A DNA stretch of 64,000 nucleotides, taken from positions 1-64,000 of the forward strand of contig WRGR01000044.1 in assembly GCA_009787085.1 (NCBI GenBank), written 5' to 3'. The notes under the pieces were generated by a model. That model did not search any database and was not told where the DNA came from. It worked only from the letters and a program-made list of their open reading frames with translations. The first letter of the stretch is position 1. Each line of letters opens with the position of its first letter. This document shows positions 25,812 through 34,001 of the stretch, in pieces. Both the position numbers and the translations under genes were made by a program. Source of the stretch: Actinomycetes bacterium. GTDB lineage: Bacteria > Actinomycetota > Coriobacteriia > Coriobacteriales > UBA8131.

Positions 25812-26216
25812 TTAATAGCGTGTTTTGACGTCGTCGTCCACGCCCTCCTCTAGGTCCTCCATGCCCCTGAATGCCCAGACGGCCACGATGGCCGGAAAGG
25901 CGAGCTGGAACACGCCGTGCGCCGCCAGGAGCACCCGCTCGTCTGCTGTCATTCCGGAGTCTATGTCTATGGTCCCATCCTCAAAGTCGTAGGATGATAT
26001 GTCGGTGCCGGTTGCGGCCTGCAATATCTTCGACATTGAGTCGAACGGGATCGACAGGGCGTTGCCCGGGATGTTCGCCAGCTTCTGTATGCCGGCCGCA
26101 ACCGGGTCCGCATTTACACCATAGGACTTGAAGTCGGTGTGCGGCGGCTCGACGAAGGAGGCGGCGGCGACAAAGGCAATGACCGTCAACGCCCATCTGA
26201 GGATGCCCTTGCCCAT
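25812..26216 (-). CDS. Orphan membrane protein (two predicted TM segments)
   Basis: MGKGILRWALTVIAFVAAASFVEPP ... ERVLLAAHGVFQLAFPAIVAVWAFRGMEDLEEGVDDDVKTRY; no family recognised. Confidence 0.55.
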   Translation of the reverse strand: MGKGILRWALTVIAFVAAASFVEPPHTDFKSYGVNADPVAAGIQKLANIPGNALSIPFDSMSKILQAATGTDISSYDFEDGTIDIDSGMTADERVLLAAHGVFQLAFPAIVAVWAFRGMEDLEEGVDDDVKTRY

Positions 26217-26258
26217 TCTCAGCCAGCCGTGCCCTGTGGCCGTCGGCCGCCCTCCGGC

Positions 26259-26660
26259 CTACGCCTTGGCAAGGCGTTCCAGCCTGTCGATTATGATGCG
26301 CCCGTTGGACAGCACCGCGGCGTCGTTCACGAGTATCCTCCCCTGCCCGTCCTCCAGCCGCGCCAGCAGCGCCCGCGACTCGGCCATGTGCGTCTCGATG
26401 AGCGTGGAGAGCATCTTGCGGTCGTTCAGGAGCAGGGCCATGGTGGCGGTGTTGTTGTCGATGACGGAGGTGCAGTTGCGGATCAGCTCGTTGATCTCGC
26501 CGGTCTGGCGCATCTGGACCTTGCCGCGCTCGACCGTCTGCTCCAGCATCCGCTTGATGGTCGGGAACAGCATCAGGAAGACGGCCAGCCCGAAGGCGAT
26601 CAGCGCGATCGGGACGCCGGTGCTCTCTATTACGTCCGCCAGTGACTGGTAGTCCTGCAT
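26259..26660 (-). CDS. Orphan membrane-anchored, helical (coiled-coil-like) protein
   Basis: One TM (VPIALIAFGLAVFLMLFPTIK) followed by a long helical region QMRQTGEINELIRNCTSVIDNNTATMALLLNDRKMLSTLIETHMAESRALLARLEDGQG; GAGGCGG upstream of ATG. Confidence 0.55.
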   Translation of the reverse strand: MQDYQSLADVIESTGVPIALIAFGLAVFLMLFPTIKRMLEQTVERGKVQMRQTGEINELIRNCTSVIDNNTATMALLLNDRKMLSTLIETHMAESRALLARLEDGQGRILVNDAAVLSNGRIIIDRLERLAKA

Positions 26661-26775
26661 GGTAGTCCGCCTCGTCTGAGTGGCCGCACGGTCCTTTCAA
26701 CGGGGATGATACATTTAGTTTATAATGGCTCGAACAGAGTGACCACATTTTTATTCACGATGATACGGAAGGTCT

Positions 26776-27750
26776 ATGGCTTCTGTTTTGGACAAAAGCA
26801 GTGTTCGTGCAAAGGCTTCGGCTGCCATGAGTGCTGTCGCCCTATGTACAACGACTGTTTTCGTGCTACTCGGCCTTTCCGGATGTGCAGAGCCTCTTGC
26901 AACCGGGCAGGGGAGTGGCAAAGCTGATGCCGATTGGGCAGCCGCCCAGTTCGACTCGGAGCAAGGCATCAGCGACCAGAAGGCAAACACAGGCGCTGAG
27001 GCCACCCAGGGCGGCGATGACAGTCAGAATAGCACTGCCGCCAAAAAGGAGGGCACCGACAGCTTGGACCCCAAGGCCGCAACGCAAGCCGACGATGCCC
27101 AAAGCCATGACACTGCCAAACAGCAAGACAGCGAAAATGCCGCCGCCCCAAGCACCTCCAAGCCCAGCACCGCCGCCCTATATGCCGCCTTGGGAATCAC
27201 CGAAGACTACCGCAGCGAGTTCGTGCATGGTGAGAAGCCTGGCAAATACCAGAAGTACATCGTGCTCCATGACACTGAGGGCACCAGCTCGGCGGCATCG
27301 GTGATCAACTACTGGGACTCCAATAACAACTACGTGGCCACCCACTTTATCGTCAACACCGACGGTTCGGTGTATCAGGCCGTACCTCTGGACAAGATCG
27401 CCCACCATGTCGGCTTCGGCGACGTTGGCCATAATGCCCTTTATGGGGTCAGTGACGAGTCACGCGACGACAAGCGCGGCACCAAGCCCTACAGCAAGTC
27501 CTTTCCGGACTACGGTATGAACTCCTATTCGGTGGGCATTGAGATGGTGCATGTCGGCGGTGCTGGCCCTTATCCCGAGGCCCAGCTCAAGGCATTGGAC
27601 AAGCTGATCGCCTATATCGATGCCTACTATGGTTTTCAGTCCAAGATAATCGCCCACAATGACTGGTGCTCACCGAACTCTGACACCTCCAAGGAGTTCG
27701 CCCATTACTTGGCAAACTACAAAAACCATCGCAGCTATCAAGAGAAGTGA
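26776..27750 (+). CDS. N-acetylmuramoyl-L-alanine amidase (Amidase_2), lipoprotein with acidic linker
   Basis: Lipobox LSGC; KYIVLHDTEGTSSAASVINYWDSNNNYVATHFIVNTDGSVYQAVPLDKIAHHVG...SVGIEMVH...KIIAHNDWCSPNSDTSKEF. Confidence 0.9.
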   Translation: MASVLDKSSVRAKASAAMSAVALCTTTVFVLLGLSGCAEPLATGQGSGKADADWAAAQFDSEQGISDQKANTGAEATQGGDDSQNSTAAKKEGTDSLDPKAATQADDAQSHDTAKQQDSENAAAPSTSKPSTAALYAALGITEDYRSEFVHGEKPGKYQKYIVLHDTEGTSSAASVINYWDSNNNYVATHFIVNTDGSVYQAVPLDKIAHHVGFGDVGHNALYGVSDESRDDKRGTKPYSKSFPDYGMNSYSVGIEMVHVGGAGPYPEAQLKALDKLIAYIDAYYGFQSKIIAHNDWCSPNSDTSKEFAHYLANYKNHRSYQEK

Positions 27751-27861
27751 AGGAGTCTTGTTGCGTCCTGCTACAATATGTAGAGGCTTAAACAGGGGCT
27801 GCTCCCTGACTATGCACATCATGCACCGTATCCTGTACTGAGGCAAGATGAAAGGAGGCCC

Positions 27862-28860
27862 GTGGAACAGGCGCATGTCTCCCTAACCATCCCCGATGGC
27901 TTGGATGTCACTGCCTTGGCCGGCATCAACGACCAACTGTTGCGCAGCATCGAAGATCGCTTTGATGCCCGCATCGTTCTTCGTGGCTCGATGCTGGATA
28001 TCCAGGGCGACCCGCTGGAGACCCAAATGCTAACGGCCTTGCTCACTGGCATGATCCAAACACTGGAGGCGGGCAAGCCCATATCGGCAGATGCATTGCT
28101 TCAGTCCATCGACCTGCTGCGTCATGGCGAGACAAGCCCTTCCTTGCTGCGGGAGGATGTTCTGCTCAGCTATCACGGCAAGTCGATTCGAGCCAAGACG
28201 GGCGGCCAGAAACGCTATGTGGATGCCATCCGCACCCATACCGTGACCTTTGGAATTGGCCCGGCGGGTACTGGCAAGACCTACTTGGCAATGGCCGTGG
28301 CTGTGGCCGCGCTGAGCCGCAAGGAAGTCTCGCGGCTGATTCTGACTCGTCCGGTGGTCGAGGCCGGTGAGAGCCTGGGGTACCTGCCGGGCAGCTTGAG
28401 CGATAAGATCGATCCCTATATCCGGCCGCTTTATGACGCGCTCTTCGACATGATGGATGCGGAGAAGGGCAACCAGCTGATCGAGCAGGGAGTGATCGAG
28501 ATCGCTCCTTTGGCCTTCATGCGCGGACGTACCCTAAACGACAGTTTTGTGATTCTTGATGAGGCGCAAAACACTACGGCCGAGCAGATGAAGATGTTCT
28601 TGACCCGTTTAGGATTCGGCTCCAAGATGGTCATCACCGGCGATATCACCCAGCTTGACTTGCCGCGGCGGCTCTCCGGCTTGCAGAGTGTCCGCCATAT
28701 CCTCGAGGATTTGCCGGATGTCGCCTTTATCGAGCTGGCTGCCGCTGACGTTGTGCGCCACTCGCTAGTGCAGCGGATCGTCGCGGCTTATGACGTTGCC
28801 GAGAACAAGGCGCGGGAGCAGGTCGTAAGCGAGGCAAGTGGGGGAGGCGGCGGCCGATGA
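27862..28860 (+). CDS. PhoH family ATPase
   Basis: GGQKRYVDAIRTHTVTFGIGPAGTGKTYLAMAVAV...LTRPVVEAGESLGYLPGSLSDKIDPYIRPLYDAL...DEAQNTTAEQMKMFLTRLGFGSKMVITGD. Confidence 0.94.
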   Translation: MEQAHVSLTIPDGLDVTALAGINDQLLRSIEDRFDARIVLRGSMLDIQGDPLETQMLTALLTGMIQTLEAGKPISADALLQSIDLLRHGETSPSLLREDVLLSYHGKSIRAKTGGQKRYVDAIRTHTVTFGIGPAGTGKTYLAMAVAVAALSRKEVSRLILTRPVVEAGESLGYLPGSLSDKIDPYIRPLYDALFDMMDAEKGNQLIEQGVIEIAPLAFMRGRTLNDSFVILDEAQNTTAEQMKMFLTRLGFGSKMVITGDITQLDLPRRLSGLQSVRHILEDLPDVAFIELAAADVVRHSLVQRIVAAYDVAENKAREQVVSEASGGGGGR

Positions 28861-29339
28861 ACGTGGCTTTCGATATGACCTATGCGCCCAGTGGAATACC
28901 CTTGACAGGGCTGCTGGATGACTTGGAGGGCCTCGCGCTTTATGTCTTGACCGCAGAGAATGCCCCGGAGACAGGCGAGCTTTCCGTCTCCTTCGTCGAC
29001 ACCCAGAAGATGCGGGAGCTGAACCGCCAGTATCGTAACGTCGACCGTCCGACTAACGTGCTCTCCTTTGCGATCGACCCCGATATGGAGGAAGGTCAAG
29101 ACCTCCTGCTCTTAGGCGACGTGATTATTGCCCCCCAGGTAGCCGAGGCCGCTGCCCAGGAATACCAGTGCAGCCTACAAGAAGAGCTGCAGCTGCTGTT
29201 GGTGCATGGCATCCTGCATATCTTGGGCTACGATCACATTGATGATTCCGAGGCCGAGGTAATGGAGGCGCACGAGGACGAGCTGCTCTGTGCTTGGCGA
29301 AAGCTTGGTGCAGGGGAGGAGGACAGCAGCCATGGCTAA
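28857..29339 (+). CDS. ybeY: rRNA maturation RNase YbeY
   Basis: MRELNRQYRNVDRPTNVLSFAID...LLLGDVIIAPQVAEAAAQEY...LLVHGILHILGYDHIDDSEAEVMEAHEDELL. Confidence 0.93.
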   Translation: MNVAFDMTYAPSGIPLTGLLDDLEGLALYVLTAENAPETGELSVSFVDTQKMRELNRQYRNVDRPTNVLSFAIDPDMEEGQDLLLLGDVIIAPQVAEAAAQEYQCSLQEELQLLLVHGILHILGYDHIDDSEAEVMEAHEDELLCAWRKLGAGEEDSSHG

Positions 29340-29724
29340 GAAGACCAATAAACCAGGGCAATCATCATTGCCTGCGGCCTTTAGCTTTGCCATCCAAGGC
29401 ATCGCGTATACAGTAAGGTCGCAACGCAATATGCGCATTCACCTGGTTGTTGCCGTGTTGGCGGTGATAGCCGGGTTTGTACTTTGTCTGAGTGCCGTGG
29501 AGTGGTCGGTCATTGTCATCTGCATTGCCTTGGTCTTGGCCACCGAGATGTTGAACACCGCCATCGAGGCGGTCGTCGACTTGGCCTCACCCGAGCTGCA
29601 CCCCAAGGCCAAGATAGCTAAAGACGTTGGTGCCGGCATCGTGCTGATCTTTGCTTTGCTCTCGGTTATCTCTGGTTTGATTGTCTTTGTCAATGCCCTG
29701 ATACGGTTAGTGGGCTTTGGATGA
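29332..29724 (+). CDS. dgkA: Diacylglycerol/undecaprenol kinase family
   Basis: SFAIQGIAYTVRSQRNMRIHLVVAVLAVIAGF...LVLATEMLNTAIEAVVDLASPELHPKAKIAKDVGAGIVL. Confidence 0.9.
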   Translation: MAKKTNKPGQSSLPAAFSFAIQGIAYTVRSQRNMRIHLVVAVLAVIAGFVLCLSAVEWSVIVICIALVLATEMLNTAIEAVVDLASPELHPKAKIAKDVGAGIVLIFALLSVISGLIVFVNALIRLVGFG

Positions 29725-30701
29725 CAGATGCAGGCGAGTTGCGGGCGGCGGCTGCGACCAGCGGCCGGCTGGCCACTGCTGCCGACGGCCCCCCGCAGCC
29801 GGGTACTGGCTTTCGTAGCGGCTTTGTGACCTTGGTCGGCAGGCCGAACAGTGGCAAGTCCAGCTTGGTGAACGCGCTCTTGGGGCAGAAACTGGCGATA
29901 GTCAGCGATACTCCGCAGACCACCCGGCACCGTTTCCGGGCGATATTGGACTCCGCCGACTACCAGATGGTGATCGTCGACACCCCTGGCATCCATAAGC
30001 CACATGATGCTTTAGGCGAGGAGCTGAACAAGTCGGCCATCAAGGCCTTGGAGGCAGTGGATGTGGCAGTCTTCGTACTCGATGCTGCCAAGCCCTTCGG
30101 TCGTGGCGACGAATGGGTGTTGGAGCATTTGCGCAAGCTCTCCCAGCCCCGGCTGCTGGTTTTATCCAAGACCGACTTGGCAGACAACGCAGTTTGTGCT
30201 GAACAGGTTGCCGCTGCCCAGGCTTTCTTGGATTTTGACGGCATTTACCCGCTCAGTTCGCTTGCGGGTCGGGGCTTACAGGAATTCGTTGACGGCTGTG
30301 TGGCACGGCTGCCCGCAGGCCCGCGCTGGTTTCCCGAGGGCACACAGACCGACCAGGACCTCTCAGTGCTGGTGGCCGAGTTCATTCGGGAGAAGATACT
30401 CTTCGTGACTAGCCAGGAAGTGCCCCATGCCGTTGGTGTGGTTACTGAGAACTTAGAGTATGATCGCAAGCGCGGCCTGACCAGCATCCAGGCCTTCATC
30501 TATGTCGAGAGCAAGTCACAGATCGGCATTATCATCGGCAAGGGTGGCGAGCGTATCAAGACTATCGGCACCCAGGCCCGTCATGACCTGGAGCAGCTGC
30601 TGGGTACCAAAGTGTTTTTGGACCTGCGGGTCAAGCTGCGGAAGGGGTGGCGTCGCGATATCAACCAAATCAAGCGCTTCGGTTACCGGGTCGGGGACTG
30701 A
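29721..30701 (+). CDS. era: GTPase Era
   Basis: RSGFVTLVGRPNSGKSSLVNALLGQKLAIVSDTPQTTRHRF...VDTPGIHKPHDALGEELN...KSDL-type motif SKTDL; KH domain GIIIGKGGERIKTIG. Confidence 0.94.
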   Translation: MTDAGELRAAAATSGRLATAADGPPQPGTGFRSGFVTLVGRPNSGKSSLVNALLGQKLAIVSDTPQTTRHRFRAILDSADYQMVIVDTPGIHKPHDALGEELNKSAIKALEAVDVAVFVLDAAKPFGRGDEWVLEHLRKLSQPRLLVLSKTDLADNAVCAEQVAAAQAFLDFDGIYPLSSLAGRGLQEFVDGCVARLPAGPRWFPEGTQTDQDLSVLVAEFIREKILFVTSQEVPHAVGVVTENLEYDRKRGLTSIQAFIYVESKSQIGIIIGKGGERIKTIGTQARHDLEQLLGTKVFLDLRVKLRKGWRRDINQIKRFGYRVGD

Positions 30702-30703
30702 GA

Positions 30704-31561
30704 ATGCCCACTGAGCCTGTCGAGCTGCTGGTGCTGAAGAAGACCAAGCTGGGCGAGACCGACCTGATCATCACCGGTTATAGCAGCGACGGTCGGCAAA
30801 TAAGGGCAGTGGTCAAGGGCGGCCGTAAGCCCGGCTCGCGAACCGGCAGCCACTTGGAGCTGTTCTGCCGCAGCAGTGTGCTCCTGTACAAAGGGCGGAA
30901 GCTGGACACGGTGACCGAGGCCAAGCTGCTGGAGGCCCATGTCGGCTGCCGTCAGGGAATCGAGCATCATGCCGCTGCCTCGGTTTTGGCCGAACTGTTA
31001 GAGCAGGTGTCCCGCGATGCCTTCCCGGAGCCACGGCTCTTTGCCTTGGTGGACACGACCTTCGCAGTTATCGCCAAGGTGCCGGTTGAGGGACTGTCAT
31101 TGCTGGTCGCGGCAGGCCTACTGAAGATCACTGCCCAAGCCGGCTTTTTGCCTTGTTTGGACTGTTGCGCGGTTTGTGGCAGTCCGACCTGGGGGCAGGC
31201 GGGGTCAGCAGCAGCAGGAGAAGGTGCAGCGGCGGCCGCAGAGAACGCAGAAGGCGCGGAAAGTGGCTCAGCCAGCGGCAGCGCTAGGGGGACGGTGGCC
31301 TTCAGCTATCTCCAAGGCGGCGTGGTTTGCCCGGACTGCCAGACCGAGCTTAGCTCAGAAGGGCTGGCAGAGCTGCCAAGCCCACTTCTAAAGTGGGCCG
31401 ACTTGGCCATTCACAGCCGCTTTGAGGAGCTTGTCCACTATGCTGACGATGCCCACCAAAAGTTAGGCAAACTGCTCTTGGGGTTCGCCCGGGAATGGAT
31501 GCGCGCCCACGTCAGCCCGAAGAACCGCTCACTGGACTTCTACACTGAAAGATGCCTGTAG
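30704..31561 (+). CDS. recO: DNA repair protein RecO
   Basis: VLKKTKLGETDLIITGYSSDGRQIRAVVKGGRKPGSRTGSHLELFCRSSVLLYKGRKLDTVTEAKLLEAH; zinc-binding CAVCG...CPDC. Confidence 0.88.
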   Translation: MPTEPVELLVLKKTKLGETDLIITGYSSDGRQIRAVVKGGRKPGSRTGSHLELFCRSSVLLYKGRKLDTVTEAKLLEAHVGCRQGIEHHAAASVLAELLEQVSRDAFPEPRLFALVDTTFAVIAKVPVEGLSLLVAAGLLKITAQAGFLPCLDCCAVCGSPTWGQAGSAAAGEGAAAAAENAEGAESGSASGSARGTVAFSYLQGGVVCPDCQTELSSEGLAELPSPLLKWADLAIHSRFEELVHYADDAHQKLGKLLLGFAREWMRAHVSPKNRSLDFYTERCL

Positions 31562-31584
31562 GACCATAAAAGGAATAGAGGCAT

Positions 31585-31740
31585 GAACATGGCAGTAAGC
31601 TGCAAGGCACCACAGGCGACCATCTGCCATTCTATATCAAGGACAGCAACTTGGTCGTCCTCTGGCCCATGTGGGACAACCGGTACTACCCGGTCGCCAT
31701 CCCGCTCCCGGAGCTGGCCGACGACATTATTGCAACGTCA
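31585..31740 (+). pseudogene. Gene fragment without in-frame start
   Basis: Reads EHGSKLQGTTGDHLPFYIKDSNLVVLWPMWDNRYYPVAIPLPELADDIIATSG. Protein-like composition, but the upstream ATG (31583) is in another frame. Confidence 0.35.
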
Positions 31741-31897
31741 GGCCGGCGACCGTGCGGCCGTCATATATCTCTTGTGTTTGAGGATACGTGACCGCAATGC
31801 CCTCAAGGTTCGCCTCCTTGTAAATCAAGTCCGCGATATCCCTTTTGGCCAAGCCTATATTCTCTTCCTGAGTCATTGCGTACTTCCGCTCGAACAT
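31727..31897 (-). pseudogene. Truncated N-terminus of a Fic-family protein
   Basis: MFERKYAMTQEENIGLAKRDIADLIYKEANLEGIAVTYPQTQEIYDGRTVAGLTLQ* resembles the Fic N-terminus but stops before any HPFxxGNG motif; AAGGAG before ATG. Confidence 0.6.
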
Positions 31898-32014
31898 ACC
31901 TTTTGCTCCTTCGCTGCCAGAACGCCTCATGCCCGTCGTATCCTTGCCCTCCGCTGTGTTCGCTACGCCCCATTCTACTTTCCGGCCGTATCAGTATACG
32001 GTACCAAGGGGTTG

Positions 32015-32506
32015 CTAGTAGTAGCGCATGCTGCTTTTCTTGAACTCCTTGACACTGAACAGTAGCTGGTAGTCGAATACCCCCGTCAACTGGCTGAGTC
32101 CTTGGGCCAAGGCGATGCATTCCGCCTCAGAACGAGCGTGAATCATGGTGTAGACGGAGTAGGGGAATCCCGGCAGCGCTGACCGTTGGTAGCAGTGGGA
32201 GACGTAGGCCTCGGCGGCGAACAATTTGCCTACCCTCGCGGCATCTTCATCAGGCACGTTCCAAACCACCATGGCATTGGCAGTGAAGCCGATGTTCTGG
32301 TGTCTAGGAATGGCGGCCAAGCGCTTCAAGATGCCCTGGTCTTTGAACCAGGCCAGCCGCTCAAGCAGGTGTTCCAATGAGATGCCCAGGTCGTCGGCAA
32401 TCAACTGATAAGGGTCTGGGGCTATGGGCACGTCGCCTTGGAGCCTGCTGATTATCAGCCTGTCCGTCGCCGACAACTCGATGTGACCGTTAACATTGCC
32501 GCTCAT
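32015..32506 (-). CDS. ahbB: Siroheme decarboxylase subunit AhbB-like (Lrp/AsnC fold)
   Basis: LSATDRLIISRLQGDVPIAPDPYQLIADDLGISLEHLLERLAWFKDQGILKRLAAIPRHQNIGFTANAMVVWNVPD...AYVSHCYQRSALPGFPYSVYTMIHA. Confidence 0.85.
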   Translation of the reverse strand: MSGNVNGHIELSATDRLIISRLQGDVPIAPDPYQLIADDLGISLEHLLERLAWFKDQGILKRLAAIPRHQNIGFTANAMVVWNVPDEDAARVGKLFAAEAYVSHCYQRSALPGFPYSVYTMIHARSEAECIALAQGLSQLTGVFDYQLLFSVKEFKKSSMRYY

Positions 32507-33024
32507 AGGGCGAACCTGGCATCGACTTTAAAAAGCTGGGCAGAGGGCAGCGTGTAGATGCTGACACCGATACGCTGCTCCATCTCTCGAATGGTGCCCT
32601 CTAAGGCTGCGGCGCTGGCGGCAATGACTGTGAACCAAAGGTTATAGGCATTGCTACGCAGGTAGTTGTGGGTAACGCAGTCGTAGCTACTGATGATGTC
32701 TGCTGCTTCATCCACGTTGGCAAGAGGCACTGCGGCGGCGCAGAGCGTGGTGGAGAAGCCCAGCGAACGGCTGTTGAAAACACCGCCGAAACGGCGGATG
32801 ACACCGGCTTGGCGCATCGCCTGGGCGCGGTCTACGGCTTCCCGCTCGCTGATACCCAGCTGCTCGGCCAAGGCCAGAAACGGCCGCTCGCATAAAGGCA
32901 GCCCATCTTGCAGCAGGTTCAACAGCTCCCTGTCAGTGGCATCCATCTCTAGGGTGTCGCTGTACGCCCCATTTCCACCAGCGGCCATTTCCTGGCCTAC
33001 CACGCTTGTCTCCATCCCGCTCAC
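32503..33024 (-). CDS. ahbA: Siroheme decarboxylase subunit AhbA-like (Lrp/AsnC fold)
   Basis: MDATDRELLNLLQDGLPLCERPFLALAEQLGISEREAVDRAQAMRQAGVIRRFGGVFNSRSLGFSTTLCAAAVP...VTHNYLRSNAYNLWFTVIA. Confidence 0.85.
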   Translation of the reverse strand: MSGMETSVVGQEMAAGGNGAYSDTLEMDATDRELLNLLQDGLPLCERPFLALAEQLGISEREAVDRAQAMRQAGVIRRFGGVFNSRSLGFSTTLCAAAVPLANVDEAADIISSYDCVTHNYLRSNAYNLWFTVIAASAAALEGTIREMEQRIGVSIYTLPSAQLFKVDARFAL

Positions 33025-34001
33025 CCGCTGACCAAGGAGCAGTAGTCGTCTGCGGCCATGTAGTCACCGTCATGGTAGTACATCGCCCGTGCCCGACAGC
33101 CACCGCACTTGTCGATGAACGCGCAGCTGCCGCAGAGGCCGGAGTACTCTTGGCTGCGCAACCTACGGAACACCTCGTTTTCCTGCCAAAGCTGGTGGAA
33201 GGGCGTCTCCCGGACATTGCCGATCTCCATATCCATATAGGCGCAGGGCTGAACCTTGCCCATCGGGTTGATGATGCAGTAGGATATGCCGGCCAAACAG
33301 CCGCGCCCGAAGCGCGTCTGAACGCCTACCTCCTCGGCAACTCGGGTAAACTGGGGTGCACAGGTCGGTTTGATCTCAATCGGCACCGTCTTCTGCTTGC
33401 GCATTATCCGTTCCAGTAGTTGCTCGTACTGGATGACTGCAACAGACTTCTCGAACTTGCCACGGCCAACCGGGATCAAAAAGAAGATATGGTGGGCAGC
33501 CGCGCCGATCTGGACGCTGAAATCGGTCAATGCTTCGATCTCGTGCTGGTTCCAGTCCATGACAGTGGTATGTACCTGAAAGCCGACCTCGGCCGCCCGA
33601 CAGTTCTTCATGCCAGTCACTGCCATCTCCCAAGCACCGGGCAAGCCGCGGAAGTCGTCGTGCGCCTGCTTGTCAACACTGTCGATGCTGATGCCAACGC
33701 CCATGACACCGATCTGCTTCAACTCACAGGCGATGTCGGCAGTGATCAATGAGCCGTTGCTGCCCATCACCGGGCGCAAGCCAGCCTGACGGGCATAAGC
33801 CATCAGCTCTATGATGTCGGAGCGCATAAAGGGCTCGCCACCGCTGAAGATCATGATCTTGAAGCCAGCCAACACCAGCTCGTCGATCAGCTTTTTAGCC
33901 TCGGTCGTCGATAGCTCATCGGCCAGCCGCGCCCCGGCATCACGGTAGCAGTGCTTGCAGGTCATGTTGCATTGGTTGGTGGTGTTCCAAGAAACTATCA
34001 T
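33021..34001 (-). CDS. nirJ2: Heme biosynthesis radical SAM protein NirJ2-like (AhbD family)
   Basis: MIVSWNTTNQCNMTCKHCYRDAGARLADELSTTEAKKLIDELVLAGFKIMIFSGGEPFMRSDI...; SPASM cysteines at C-terminus. Confidence 0.85.
   Translation of the reverse strand: MIVSWNTTNQCNMTCKHCYRDAGARLADELSTTEAKKLIDELVLAGFKIMIFSGGEPFMRSDIIELMAYARQAGLRPVMGSNGSLITADIACELKQIGVMGVGISIDSVDKQAHDDFRGLPGAWEMAVTGMKNCRAAEVGFQVHTTVMDWNQHEIEALTDFSVQIGAAAHHIFFLIPVGRGKFEKSVAVIQYEQLLERIMRKQKTVPIEIKPTCAPQFTRVAEEVGVQTRFGRGCLAGISYCIINPMGKVQPCAYMDMEIGNVRETPFHQLWQENEVFRRLRSQEYSGLCGSCAFIDKCGGCRARAMYYHDGDYMAADDYCSLVSG

Noticed and set aside
26128-26652. Plus-strand 174-aa and 168-aa ORFs and minus-strand 255-aa ORF overlapping the island membrane genes
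   Set aside because: They are antisense or out of frame to 25812-26216 and 26259-26660; only those two give TM/helical protein-like sequences, the others are Ser/Arg- or Arg/Ala-rich shadows.
31583-32065. 160-aa plus ORF MNMAVSCKAPQATICHSIS...
   Set aside because: Frame is out of register with the more protein-like reading at 31585 and runs antisense through the Fic fragment and the ahbB 3' end; not a credible gene.
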